From assembly GCA_021234155.1 (NCBI GenBank), contig JAJEKV010000072.1:5247620-5311619 (forward strand): a stretch of DNA of 64,000 bases, written 5' to 3'. Positions 12,060 to 23,215 of this stretch are shown here, piece by piece (position 1 is the stretch's first letter; each line of letters starts with the position of its first letter). A program made the translations under genes and the position numbers. Under the pieces are notes generated by a model. It saw only the letters and a list, made by a program, of their open reading frames with translations, did not search any database and had not been told where the DNA came from. This stretch comes from Isoetes taiwanensis (lineage: Eukaryota; Streptophyta; Lycopodiopsida; Isoetales; Isoetaceae).

Positions 12060-12660
12060 TGCAAGCTGTAATGTGTAGTTATTTGACAATACATTTATTA
12101 CTATTAAGGTTTGTAACGGAGCCATGGGAGATCGCTCGAGTAAATCTTGGTGTGGCATAATACTACCATAAGATGGTGGAATAGATTTCCCATAAACATC
12201 TTATTAGGATGGGGTGGTTAAGGAACATTACATTTGGTATCAGAGAAGGGCTCAAATTCGAGTCTCGGTGGGGGTATATATGACTTGGATACTATTGAAC
12301 GGTATGGTCTTGGCTTAGTCTTTGACACCATGGGATAGTGTGGTCTATGGTCTTGTGATGATCAAGGACGAGCATAGGTCTAGTGGAAGAGATTATAATG
12401 CACCCATGGGAGACCACTTGATCTTGGTGTGGCATTTCCTGATACCACCATAAGAGTCTGGAATGAATTTCTCATAAACATCTCGGATGTTTTGGCCAGT
12501 TGGTTAGGCCAGGGTGGTTAAGAAATATTATAGGTTTTTCCCTCGAAAACCTTTCGGAGCGGTAATCATGGTATGTAATAGGTGCAATATTCTATTATTG
12601 TTGAATTCCACGGACCTTTTGGTCTCTACTGATGCTAAAATTCAATTTTCTTCTATTTTA
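12060..12660 (+). mobile_element. LINE 3'-end copy, interrupted by a TRIM
   Basis: 12072-12111 plus 12532-12660 align without a gap to the end of the LINE at 62.1 kb. TTTGACA, TTATTACT and GGTTTTTCCCTCGAAAACC occur in the same order and spacing in both. It then has CGGAGCGG, the late hairpin GGACC-TTTT-GGTCT and a TAAAATTC end like its sisters. The TRIM sits exactly inside the GGTT of this sequence. Confidence 0.75.
12112..12531 (+). mobile_element. TRIM: miniature LTR retrotransposon, 420 bp
   Basis: Two diverged direct repeats, 12112-12232 (starts TGTAACGG, ends ACATTACA) and 12394-12531, share CCATGGGAGA, TCTTGGTGTGGCAT, ACCATAAGA, CATAAACATCT and GGTGGTTAAG. Just inside the first repeat TGGTATCAGAG (12235-12245) matches the initiator-tRNA-Met primer binding site used by most plant LTR elements. 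Just before the second is a purine-rich tract, AGTGGAAGAGAT. The internal part is ~160 bases with no ORF. TSD AGGTT at 12107-12111 and 12532-12536 is confirmed by comparison with the uninterrupted LINE sequence at 62.1 kb. The element depends on proteins of other retrotransposons. Confidence 0.85.
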
Positions 12661-13178
12661 GACTTTTGTTTCATCGGGTTTGTAGTTTTGTGACCTTAAC
12701 TGGAATTCATCCATCTCCAGTGTTGATTTCAGCTCTATGATAGGCCAAATTGATTCTCTTCCATCATGATCAAGATTTGAATCTGCAGGCGTTTACAGTG
12801 ATTTGATTTAATTAATCACGTCAATCTAGTCCATGGGCGAAAACTATAACAACATTTATATATGACAATAGCCATGAGCTTTGTGCTTCAAAACTATCTA
12901 TAAAATTGTTCAATTCCAAAGTTTCAATTCTCCATTTCCACCAAGTCTTCAAAAAGCTGCCAAGTTGGTCTCTTGATATATCTACTATCTCTGATATAGA
13001 TCTAGTATTGATCCCATACTCATCCTTTATATGCAATGATGTTGTGCAATATAGAAACGCCTAATTTTTATCTTCGACCACTCCCATACAATAGCAACAG
13101 CAGAAGCAGAGGTCTCTTGGCACCTTTTAACTTCTGCCATCTCAATCTCTAGCTTATGTGAGCTTAATGCTAGTTGCG
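12661..13178. other. Intergenic DNA left of the hAT element
   Basis: AT-rich, no gene or strong repeat recognised. The ORF at 12821-13036 has no family motif. Confidence 0.4.
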
Positions 13179-13304
13179 CTACCAGCCAGGGATAGGTTCT
13201 ATACGTACAAAATTAAAATTCCTGACGTATAAAGTAAAAAAATACGTATTTTTTAATAAAATACGTATTTAACGTATAAAAACCTCGCCGGCCGGGAAAA
13301 AAAA

Positions 13305-13565
13305 AAGACGCTGTAAAGCTTCGCGATAGCGTCGACGCCGAAAATTCTTCGCGACGCCGAAATACAAAGGATCGCGACGCCAAAAGTACAAATCGACTTT
13401 CGTCTGACGCGAAAAAAAAGTAAAAAAGCGTCTTGCGAAAATTTTTTCGCTGCATAAATCCGGACTATTTCGCGTCTGTAAACGAAGCGATGTTAAAGTC
13501 TCGCCATTTTTCACGTTTGACGCGAAAAAGTTTTCACGTCTGCTTGAATCAAGATTCAGCGTCTG
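13305..13565. repeat. hAT left subterminal repeats
   Basis: Many copies, in both directions, of a short motif built on GACGCGAAAA / TTTTCGCGTC: GCGACGCCGAAA near 13350, GACGCGAAAAA near 13407 and 13520, TCGCGTCTG near 13470, GCGTCTGTGAAA near 13560. The same motifs fill the right end at 22.96-23.22 kb. hAT transposases bind clustered subterminal motifs, so these are the likely binding sites. Confidence 0.75.
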
Positions 13566-14618
13566 TGAAATTTTTTATATATATGCGGCGCGGGGATTTA
13601 GTTTTTGCGCCGCAAAGAAAGTATCTTCTGCGCCCAACCTTGCAATTTGCCACCCAAAACCAATTTTTTTTGTTTTCTTAGTTTTTAGGTTTTTTTCGGT
13701 TGTTTTTTTGATAGATAGGTCGTTTAGGTTCAAGCAGTTAGGCCCTCCTCGCTTTGCCCCCTAGCGTAAGGGGCGTAACGATGGTGAGTGCCTTGTTCTG
13801 TGGGCTGAGCTTGGCCTATTTTAGAAAAATAATAATAATAATAATAATTTAAAAGAAATAATAATTTAAGACTAAAATAAAAATAAAAGAAAAAGAAACC
13901 AAAAAAGAAAAGAAATTGGTTGCCTTCCCTTGAACGACAACCTTAGTTAAGTTTAGGGCTTTTTTAGGGTTGCGTGTTGTCAAGAGCATAGGCATGCCCC
14001 TTGCCTGGTATTGCCGCATTTATTTGCGCCATCTTGGGGTGGGTGGCAATCGCTTTGAAGCTTAAGGCAACTAGGGTCTCCCTTTATTAAGGGTATAACC
14101 CTCGCCTGACGCCGTTGTTGGCCTTGGTCACGCGATGTCGAAAGGTGTGCGTTGTACTCTTATTAAGGGTTAGAAGAATGTTTTATTAACTCATACCCTC
14201 GTTCCTGATGGTGTCGTTGATGAAAGTCCGACACTAATATAGGAACTGGCGTATGTTTTAATAAGCATTCGATTGGTCTCGTCTTTTGAAAAAAGCGTGA
14301 CCTGGGACAAGTGCAATGCATTTAAAACTTGCTAGACTTGCATTTTGGCAGTAGCTGGGCTAAGATCATAAATCGTGTTTTGGTCCTTTTATTTGTTACC
14401 CTATCCTTGGCCTTGCATATACATACTTATGAACTGATTAAAAAGTTAGGGTCTTAGCGTAGGAAGCGTAAAATTAGCGTTTTGTTTTGGTTAAAGTCAG
14501 TTGATTTACCCTCATGTGCTAAGCACTAAATTGAAAGTTTTATCTTTGCTTGACTTGTAGGTGTTGCTGTTGTCAGTTGCGTATTGTCGCGGAGTCGCAT
14601 TTTGCTAGAACAAGCAGT

Positions 14619-16356
14619 ATGACTTCAGAAGAGCGAACGGAAGTTAACTTGCAACCAAATGTGGCATTAGTGCCTCAGATAGAGCCGCAACCAGTAGAGG
14701 CATTGGCATCTCAAACACAGGCTACAGAGCTGCAACCTGAGTCATCTTCTGCAGCACTGCCGCGTAGAAAAAGAACCAGACCACAACAAGCATGGTCTAC
14801 TTTGAGACCAGATTTCATGAATTGGTTGTGTAATCGGCTGTGCAATGCCTCAGCTCAGGATTTGGAATTGATTACCAACAGCGAGGAAGGATGGCTAGAC
14901 TACCATGCAGGGCTGGTAAAAGATGCCGAGAGGGCTTTTAAGCTTCGAATGATGGAGCTAGAGCCTGAAAAGAGTGAGCAAGAGAGGTATACATGGATAG
15001 TGGGTAATATTAGTCGCACTACCGGCAATATGATCACAGAAGTTGCAAATTTGAGTAGTCATCGCTTGAGGCTAGAGCTAAAAGAAAAAGCCAGCACATG
15101 GAATGCGGCGTGGACTAACAGAAAATTGAAGAAAGAAGCCCATCAACCCCCCCATCTTGTTAAGAAAGTGTTGGCGCAAACCATAAAAGCCAAACGTCCT
15201 GGTGAGACAGATAGGGAGTGGGAAGCTCGTAGAAGAGCGGATGCCAAGACTACTTGGTTTGCCATGGTAGATTCATCACAAATAATAAATAGACAACGAA
15301 TTGGTTCTGGGTCATATGGCGCAGTGTATAAGTGCAATATTTTAGGGTCTAGTTTTATTAAGGATGAACCTTATTGTGTAAAACTTCAACATAATAATTT
15401 TCAGCCTAGTACAGAACCCAATAAGTTAGTGGAAGCTATGCTGAAGAACATGAGGGAGTCTGGAATGCAAGTTAGGCACGGGTGTATAATCTGTTTGCAT
15501 TGGTAGCACAACCGACCCTAGAAAGACAAGGCTTAATTTTCCCTTTTGGAATGGAGGTTCGTTGGCAACCTTCTTTACAAGTCATGGGTCTAATGCCTTT
15601 CAGAGCTTGCATTTAAGAAGTTGGGAGTCTGTCCCCCGAGTTGAGATCGGACTTGAGGTCGCTTGAACAGTAGCGAAAAAGAAAGAATTATTTGTTGCCT
15701 CTAGGGTTGGGGACTTAGCAATGTCATTACAGAGCGGCCTCAAAGCTCCATCAAGAAAGATATCTGCATATGGACTTGCATCCGGCAATATATTGCTCCA
15801 TTTTGATTATGGAAAGGAGAAGGGATGTATTGATCCTCGAGTCGCATACATTGGCATTTGTGATTGGGGTGAATCCAGGTTGATCCACGAGGCAAAGGAG
15901 GTAAAACGATGGCATTACAAGGGTATGGATGGCGAAGGTAAGAAAAGAATTGAGATGGAAAGGGCCAGGCATCCATATATGCATGATGATCTTTTTTTTG
16001 GTAGTGGCTCGAAGACAGTGCCTGCAAGGGTTGACTTTGATTTACACGGGGCAGCGTACATTGTCTACTACTTAGCTGACTTTGCTAGTAAGCACTCCTA
16101 TATGGAGTCAATAGGAAACTTGGAGCAGCAAGGCAAGCATCGGAGAATGTGTGACTATTTGAAACATTGCGTTGAGTCGCCAATGAGGGACAAAACACGA
16201 AAATTTGATATGGCCCAGCTACTTGACACAATGCGGAGCAGTTTTCATTGCTCTCCAATTCCGTGCACGAGGCCACAATTGGAATTAGATTGGATTCTTC
16301 AACTTGGCCAGGGTGGCGACGATGCATTAGACCAAGCTGGTCCTAGTCACGCCTAG
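14619..16356 (+). pseudogene. Protein-kinase-like cargo gene of the hAT element
   Basis: The first frame runs from ATG 14619 to 15506: a Gln/Pro-rich N-terminus, a basic PRRKRTRPQ patch, a charged helical region, then the kinase Gly loop IGSGSYGAVYKC and the ATP-lysine strand CVKLQ. After a frame change near 15490 come a hinge-like FWNGGSLATFF (~15550-15580) and, near 15770, the catalytic loop: HMDLHP in one frame and GNILLHF in the next, so a one-base shift cuts the H-D-N loop. Then CDWGESR stands for DFG (about 15862-15882), with a C-terminal lobe to the stop at 16354-16356. All key kinase residues (Lys, Asp, Asn, metal-binding Asp) are present but spread over three frames. It is either a recently broken gene, a spliced gene or one with assembly indels. 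The kinase family is not identified. Pol II expression is assumed; no TATA box is certain. Confidence 0.6.
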
Positions 16357-16621
16357 CGTGCATATTCTGCTATTCACAAGACCATAAACTTACATTCAAA
16401 CATTCTTGTATTACATAATATTCCAATTAAATTCAAAACACTTGTTTGATGCTATTTGAAAAAAATTATTGCCCATGTGTGTTTCTTTTCTTTTCGTGTG
16501 TTTTTTGTGTTATTTATTCTGTGCTTTTTTATATGTCGCAGCTAACGAAAATTATAAAGACAAGAAGTCAAAGCAGACCTATACAAGCCAGCGCAGCTAT
16601 AGATACGTCAGCACTATAATT

Positions 16622-17952
16622 ATGTCTCACGAACAGGACGAAGAATCGAATCCAATTCCACAAAATGTGGGTGCATCAGAGCAGCAGGATCAGCATGATT
16701 TTTCGGTCCCCTCTAATTTGAGAACCCCCTCTCCTTGGCAGCAAGGCATGGAGACCGAGCTTGAAATGTCAGCTGCTCGGCAAATGGAGAGAGCAGCAGC
16801 ACATGCAAGGGCGAATGAGTATCGCACGGCTGAGTTAAGAAGGTTGCGTGCGATGGATGAAGTTTCAAAGAGGGATAATTGCACCATCACAGAGGTGCAT
16901 AATGTAGCTGGCGAGGCAGGGCCTGGCTATTGTCCGCATGGAGCAGACTACGACGATGTAATTACAAATTTGGACAAGAATGAGTTTAAAAGAGAGTGGC
17001 CTAGTAGGCGGGGTAAGTATAAGGTTCACGAGTGCAAGATTGCTGTGGTTCGAGCAAAAGCAGTCGAGCGTCATGTCCAAGTGAAGGGACATTTACCCCA
17101 CAACGGTGAGTTTAGTAAGAGTTTTGCGCAGCAAGTATACTACGAGCTTGTGAAGGAAGTGCCCGTAAATTATGGGAGTAGAAAATGGAGGCAAGGAAGT
17201 GGTAGTGGCAGCACCAAGAGGGTCAAGCTATCGGAAGATAGCGAGAGTGGGTCACATGGTGAGCCTGTCACCATTACATACCTTGTTCTTGGCCATCCAA
17301 CTTTTGGAGGTGGCGAGGGGGTAGCCTACTGAGCCGTGAATGACCTTGTGGATATTCGAGCCCAATTGGAGAATGAGAGAAGTCATAACCTAACACTTTC
17401 TGAAGAGAATATTCGCTTGAAGGACCGTGCCGATGGGTTTGACAAGATGGCCGCTGAATTAGAGGATGCTAAATGGCAACTAGCGGCATTAAACAGAGAG
17501 GCAACGGTCCTTAGGGAAAACAACGATCACCTGCGCCATTTGACCAGATCGTTAGACTCTGACCCTTTTAGGGTGACTTGAGCGCCGATATCCTATCTCC
17601 CTCGCGGTATTTGTACGAGAGTCGGTGGGAAGAGCTAAAGGTTGTTGATTACGGACATTGCCAATTGTGTGGTGACAACGACACCGCAGTGGGCTGGTAC
17701 ACTCTAGGGTGTGGGCATCGTATGCACATGCGATGTCTTCTTGATTGGATGTTGCAAAGCCGCTTCGTCCAACAATGCAAGGCGGATGGATTTTTCCCGA
17801 AATTTACAATATGCCATATTTAATATGCAAGGTCGCATGCCGGCGTTGCCACATTTGGACCGCCGCGGGAGGGATGGGCGAGATGCACACTTTTCAATCC
17901 TTTCGCGAAAGCAGGAATTGTGGAGGGGGTGGAGGAGCCGCGTGAAGGAGAG
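16622..17952 (+). pseudogene. Coiled-coil/RING-finger cargo gene of the hAT element
   Basis: From ATG 16622 the frame gives an acidic, Gln-rich N-terminus, a helical Arg/Ala-rich stretch and an unrecognised globular region (YCPHGADYDD...HVQVKGHLPHNGEF, ~16930-17110), then a Ser/Gly linker. A single in-frame TGA at 17330-17332 interrupts; the same frame continues with a coiled coil (RAQLENERSHNLTLSEENIRL, stop near 17580). In the next frame a RING-H2-like finger follows: HCQLCGDNDTAVGW, CGHRMHMRCLLDW (17660-17750). Its last Cys pair (ICKVACRRCHIW, ~17826-17861) lies in a third frame. RING proteins with coiled coils are usually E3 ubiquitin ligases; that role is inference. It directly follows the kinase-like frame on the same strand, so the two may form one transcription unit. 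Confidence 0.55.
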
Positions 17953-18119
17953 ATGATGCCGGACATTAACCCGTTCTTACCACCACCTCCGGGGCGCGGG
18001 GTGATTATATTGACCCAAATGACCAATGAAAATGAGATATTACATTTTTAGACAAAGAACATTTTGACCTGTATCATTTTGTGAATGGATAATAAGGTAT
18101 AATGACGGGTATAATGACG

Positions 18120-19420
18120 TAATTTCAAACAAGGTATAATGACGTTATCAAAGCATCGAGTAAAAGCATGGAGTAAAAGCATCGAGACTTCCAACTCGCC
18201 ACCCCTCGGCTTAGTCTCTTTTCGTTTTTACGTTTGGTGTATCTAATTTGCCCCCTAGGATGACATCGCTCACTCAGGTGGCGAATTAGATACGTCAAGC
18301 AGGAAACTCGAAAAGGGAGTAAGCCAACAGCGCAACCCTCTTGAATAATTGTCAGGTCACCAGGCTTTATATTCTCCATGGCAAACAATATAGACTTCTC
18401 GAAATTCTTGTTACCTCCTTTAGAAGGAGCGAGCTTTGCTCTGACTCTCTTTTGCGTGTCTCTGTGTCAATGTATCTTAGATACTTTGCTAGGTTATATT
18501 ACACAAAGGCGCCGCCAAAATGGGGGGCCGGAGCAGAAATCGCTCGTTCTAGAGGAGGTTACAAGGTTTTTGAGTACTCTATTTTTATTGTGGCCACGGA
18601 GGATATAAGGCCTAGTGGTTGCTTGCGATTCTGTGGGTTCATTAGATGTTAGTGATTGATGAGTTCAAGCTTCGAGACTTCCCCGTTTTTCTTTCCCCTG
18701 CCTCTTTGGGCAATGTAGCTTAGTTTACACGCTAAGTTCCATTGTCCATAAGAGGCGGGTGAAAGCAAAGACTGGGACGTCTCGATGCTTGGACTCAGGT
18801 CTTCGGGTTAATTGGATGTTAGTGATTGATGAGTTCAAGCATCGAGACTTCCCAATCTTTCTTTCCCGTCCTCTTTGGGCAATGTAGCTTAGTTTACATG
18901 CTAAGTTCCAACATGTGACCCTCTTGAATGGTTGTCAACTCACCAGGCTTGATATTGTTCGCTGCAAACAATATAGACTTCTCGAAATTCTTTTACCTCC
19001 TCTAGAAAGAGCGGGCTTTGCTCTGACTCTCTTGTGTAGTCTCTCTGTGTCAATGTAGCTTAGTCACTTTGCTAGGTTATATTACACAAAGGAGGCTCAC
19101 AATGGGGTCGGAGCAAAAATGGATCGTTCTAGAGGTTGAACTTTGCTATGGCGTCGGAGGTGAGAGCGCACTCTAATTTCAAGCCAAAGTGGTGCACGGG
19201 TGTTGTCCATCTATATAGCGGTTGTTAGGCACCAAATCATGGAACATCCTAACTCACACTATTGATGGAGAACCTTGAGCATCACTATGACTTCAAATTA
19301 GAGTCTGCGTCCCCTTTGGCAAGGTGGTGGATTGTAGGTAACAAGGTTTTTGAGTACTCTATTTTTATTGTGGCGGATGATATCAGCCTAGTGGTTGCTT
19401 GCGATTACGTGGTTGCCGAC
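18120..19420. repeat. Two diverged ~480-bp direct repeats inside the hAT element
   Basis: Unit 1 (about 18340-18765) and unit 2 (about 18915-19410, preceded by a shared GTTAGTGATTGATGAGTTCA block at ~18649 and ~18819) share GACTTCTCGAAATTCTT, GCTTTGCTCTGACTCTC, TTGCTAGGTTATATTACACA and GTTTTTGAGTACTCTATTTT. Changes are mostly substitutions and short gaps. No coding frame survives. The repeats may be an internal duplication or remnants of a nested element. Confidence 0.75.
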
Positions 19421-19433
19421 GCCGATGTACGCC

Positions 19434-19594
19434 AAATCGGCATTTGGATGCCATCAGGACCTATAATTTGTACCTCCATTCCTTTGGGTGGCACATGCCA
19501 TGCAAATCCACTTGGGTATTCAGAGCATGTGCCACCCAGAGGAATAGAGTACAGATTATAGGTCCTGATAGCATTCAAAACCCAATTTGGCATC
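19434..19594. repeat. Long inverted repeat (hairpin), arms about 65-70 bp
   Basis: TTTGGATGCCATCAGGACC near 19442 and TTTGGGTGGCACATG near 19484 recur inverted as CATGTGCCACCC near 19524 and GGTCCTGATAGCATTC near 19560. The loop is about 26 bases (CATGCAAATCCACTTGGG). Arms match at roughly 85 per cent by eye. The transcript would fold into a long near-perfect hairpin, like a young miRNA or siRNA precursor, or it may be a foldback MITE nested in the hAT element. Confidence 0.8.
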
Positions 19595-19975
19595 TGCGGG
19601 TTATTCCCGACTTGGGTGCCGGTACCTTGTGAACCTTTCCGATGGATCAGATTAGTCCCAGCTGGTCCGAGGCTGTTTGGCTCCTTTGCATGCGTAGATT
19701 ACTTCTCATCAGCAAGATTCTGGCGCATGCGAAGAGGCAAGCAACAACGGAAGTCAAGACGGGTCTGATCCGAGGAAGGTTTTCAGGGCACTGCGGTTAC
19801 ACATGAATGAAACATGAAAGAAACATAGAAAGAACTATCATACATGAACGAAACATAACCAAAAAATCATAACCAAAAACTTCTTTTTTATTGATAGTGC
19901 CAGGGACGGTTACAATAGTATGAAAATCCTCAAGACTAATTACAACAGACTGAAGATACTCATCACATCATTTTT

Positions 19976-22060
19976 CTAGACAGCGCCTTCTTCATCAGTT
20001 TCATCATTCGCAGTTCCATCCTCTTCTACCTGGGGACCTAGGTTCAACCTCCGATGACCCTTTCCCTTAGTGAAACGTCCTCGAGACGTGTTTCTTCTAG
20101 CCCGTTCTCTGTTTGTCAAGGTAAAGCGCGAAGGTGAGTCCGCTGGATTACGTAGGCCGATCAAGTCATCAACCATTGCTTTCGAACACGGCCTTTACGT
20201 ATCGGGACTCCTCGGTATCCTCGCTGTCGGTTGATCCGTTTGAGAATATGGCTTGGTCTATATCATCTTCGTCATCAACAAAGTGGGTACGTTGAATGTC
20301 TTCATCAACATGGCTTGCAGCATTTATTGCAAGCATCTCGTCCTCACTGTCTTCGAAGTTGTCCTCTTCCACTTCGGAATCTGCATCCATGAAAGGAAAC
20401 TGTAGCTTATCGATTGCGGATGTACCAGCTTTATTACGATTCAATAGCCGCCCGGTTTTGAGAAGTTGTATACAAGTTTATGCGCCTTCTTATGTAGCAA
20501 GCGATTGCGGGTGACGTTGTGTATGTACTTATAGGCACTCCAATTCCTCTCACTTGCACTATTGGAAGATACCAAAGAGAGGATAGTCATTGCAATTGCC
20601 TGCAAGGTATCAGTAACTTGCCCATTTTGGTTCCTTCTTATGACTCTCCAGTGCGTCGTGAAGCTCTTCATCTGCCCACCTTCCACTCAGGTTCTGGTAT
20701 TCAGTTAACTCGGCAATGAAAAGCTTGTAGTCCGAGCTGTTGGGATAGAACATTTTTGCAACCTTCTTCAACGAGCCCATCACTTCTTTATCTGTATGCT
20801 GGTCCATATCGTGGTTGTGTGGGTCTAAGGCATGCGCGGCGCCATGAATATCATTGTATGACTTCTTCCATCGTTCATTGAAGTTTCTAAGTAGTGCTGC
20901 GCGCTTAGCATTGTCAAATGGCGCATTGGGGCCATCACGTTCTAGGAAGGATTGAATGGAGTGCCAACACCTCCAGACCTTTCCAGTGCTTGCCTTCGAA
21001 GAATCAAGGGTTTTGATGGCATGACAAACAGGTTGCATGCACCTCACAACATTTTTTACACCTTTCCAAAATGTCTCCCGCCCAAGCATTTCTCGAAGGG
21101 CAGCAGCTTGTTGTCGGTGTTTGGCAGCATTTTTCCCTTTCTGCCTCCTTTCCCAATCAAAAAACTCTGTATGATTAAAGGTTGAGATAATCCAATCACG
21201 ACACTTCAGCACTCTTTCAAGACAGATGTAATTGGAACCAAACCGAGTTTGCCCAGGATTCATGAGTGCTAGGCTCTTCTGACGCAATGACTTGTAAATG
21301 GCATAAATTGCCGGCTTCTTTGTGATGAATTTTACAAACCGACGCGCTTTCTGAATGGGATCTTTGAACCACTTGTGCTGTGAGAACCAGTCCTTCAGCA
21401 ATAGGTTCAGGCAATGGCATTGGCAACTAGTAGCATGCAACCCTGGAAATTCAGACTCCAATAATTCACCCGCTAGCTTGCAATTAGACGCGTTATCCAT
21501 TACAACTTGAAATATTCTCTTCGGTCCAAAACTTTCTATCCACGGCCTTTGTTTTTACGAAAAATCCAATCTCCGGTCACTTGGTGGGTTTTGGTTTCTA
21601 CGGTTTTCAAAATACTTCACCCCACGGATACACGATCATGAAATTTATAAGATGGTCCTTGTTTACATTGCTCCAACCATCGATCACTAATGAAGCTGGC
21701 CGCTTGATCCACCGCGACACAACTTCATTTCCACCCTCTCAACCATTTTTCCATGTATTTCATCAACCATTTTATTGTTGGCATGCTTGTATGAAGGCAA
21801 TCTAAAAGCCGGTCCTGCTTTAGCAACTTCTTGGAAGGCTTCTTTCATTGCTTTGTGCTCCAAAATATGTGGAGACAACCCAGCATATAAAAAGCCTCTA
21901 CAACCTTCGTTCGCGTCTTCTTCAATTGCTCGATGTTAAGCAATGATCAACCCTCTGTTGCTTAAATGTCTTTCCACTATTTCAATTGTCTCTATCATTC
22001 TCTGTTCTCCGTGCTTATACCTATTGACCCTAGTCCACCCTCGATTGGTATCTTTGTCCC
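19976..22060 (-). pseudogene. hAT transposase (DUF659 and hATC type), frameshifted
   Basis: Read on the minus strand from about 22060: a BED-finger-like CHHCWDKDTNRGWTRVNRYK, then LSPHILEHKAMKEAFQEVAK (~21870), the DUF659 core ASLVIDGWSNVNKDHLINFM (~21640-21700), DNASNCKLAGELL and CQCHCLNLLLKDWF (21500-21390), the long helical insertion, and the C-terminal hATC dimerisation motif SNSASERNWSAYKYIH (~20530-20580) ending in an acidic tail (20169-20444). At least three frame breaks are seen (~21690, ~21530, ~20640), and an in-frame stop separates the last acidic and basic ORFs. It catalyses cut-and-paste transposition when intact; this copy looks dead as read. Confidence 0.8.
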
Positions 22061-22954
22061 AACAGTGGTGGTATAGTTATCTTCGTCTGCTCTGCCCCAA
22101 TGCTCTTGAGTATTAAGTAACTTCGTCTTTTCTCATATTATTCTTCGTTTTGCGTATCCCATCCGGTCGAGACAATCTCTCGATGGCATCCTTTCGCAAG
22201 TCGGCGATCACGGTACAAGTTGCGACACCGACGTCTCGTTCACGTAAGATGTGAGCTCGAATTCTTGTTGCGCAAACCATTTACCGATGAGTATCCACAA
22301 AACACACATTCCCACTCATTTAAGCCAAACTCTTTCACAAACTCCCATTACGGGCCTCTTTTCCGACCACCCAACTCCACTACCGCGACCCTTACGTGCG
22401 AGTTGCGGTCCCCGTGTTCCCACGCCACGGGCACACGCCGATCCTCGCACCTCTAGAGGTAGATGCATGACCACGCGCACGCACCTCCAGGTGGTAGATG
22501 CATGACCGATAGCCACCATTGCTCGGACCCGGTGACAATGTCTCTTAATCGACTCCTTGATTACACGAACTAAAGGAAGGCGTATATATGCAAAGGAGCA
22601 AGCTCACAATGCATATGTTACGTCGGCGTTAAATCTTGCGAAGAATCAAGGGGGTTGAGACGGGACCCTATAGGATATTCTATGGAAGCGGATCACGAAC
22701 CCAAATTTTGGAAACCACTGGGACGAAAGTAAACTCACGTTCCAAATCCAACGTCGAGGGCTCGTGAAAAAACGACACCTCAAAGGCAAACCGTTTCCCA
22801 AGGAGTATTTTGACTCAACTTTGGCGGTCAACGTTCGAGGTGAATTCTAGGGCTAATCACGTTTTCTTATATATACTATTAATAAATTACCACAAAACAA
22901 AGCCAAGCGGTTGGCGCAAAGATTTTTTGCTTAATAAATGGGGCAAAAAAGTTA
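22061..22954. other. hAT interior, transposase 5' side
   Basis: Upstream flank of the transposase on the minus strand, where its promoter and first exon should lie. Several short C-rich ORFs (22220-22519) are chance frames over a GC-rich stretch. No domain recognised. Confidence 0.35.
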
Positions 22955-23215
22955 AAATTTTCGCGACGCCGAAAACAACTAAATTAACGTGACGCGAAAA
23001 GACCCTTTCGCGTCGCGAAATCTTTAGGAACGCGTGCGAAGTTCAAATTTTTTTTCATACGCGAAAACAACTAAAACCGCATGTCTGCGAAAAATGTTCG
23101 CGTCTGCTGATGGCGTTGTTTTTCGACGTCTGTGGTTTTAACCAGCACGTCGCCGAAAAATTTTCGGCAGACGCGATTTAGTTGTTTTCGCGTACGCGAA
23201 AATCTTCCGATGCCG
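22955..23215. repeat. hAT right subterminal repeats
   Basis: TTTTCGCGACGCCGAAAA near 22957, GACGCGAAAAG near 22992, TTTCGCGTCGCGAAA near 23006, GTTCGCGTCTG near 23096, CGGCAGACGCGA near 23164 and TTTTCGCGTACGCGAAAA near 23183. These are the same motif set as at the left end, several of them self-complementary. Confidence 0.75.

Noticed and set aside
22220-22519. Pro/His/Thr-rich ORFs upstream of the hAT transposase
   Set aside because: Three overlapping frames over a C-rich stretch, no domain.
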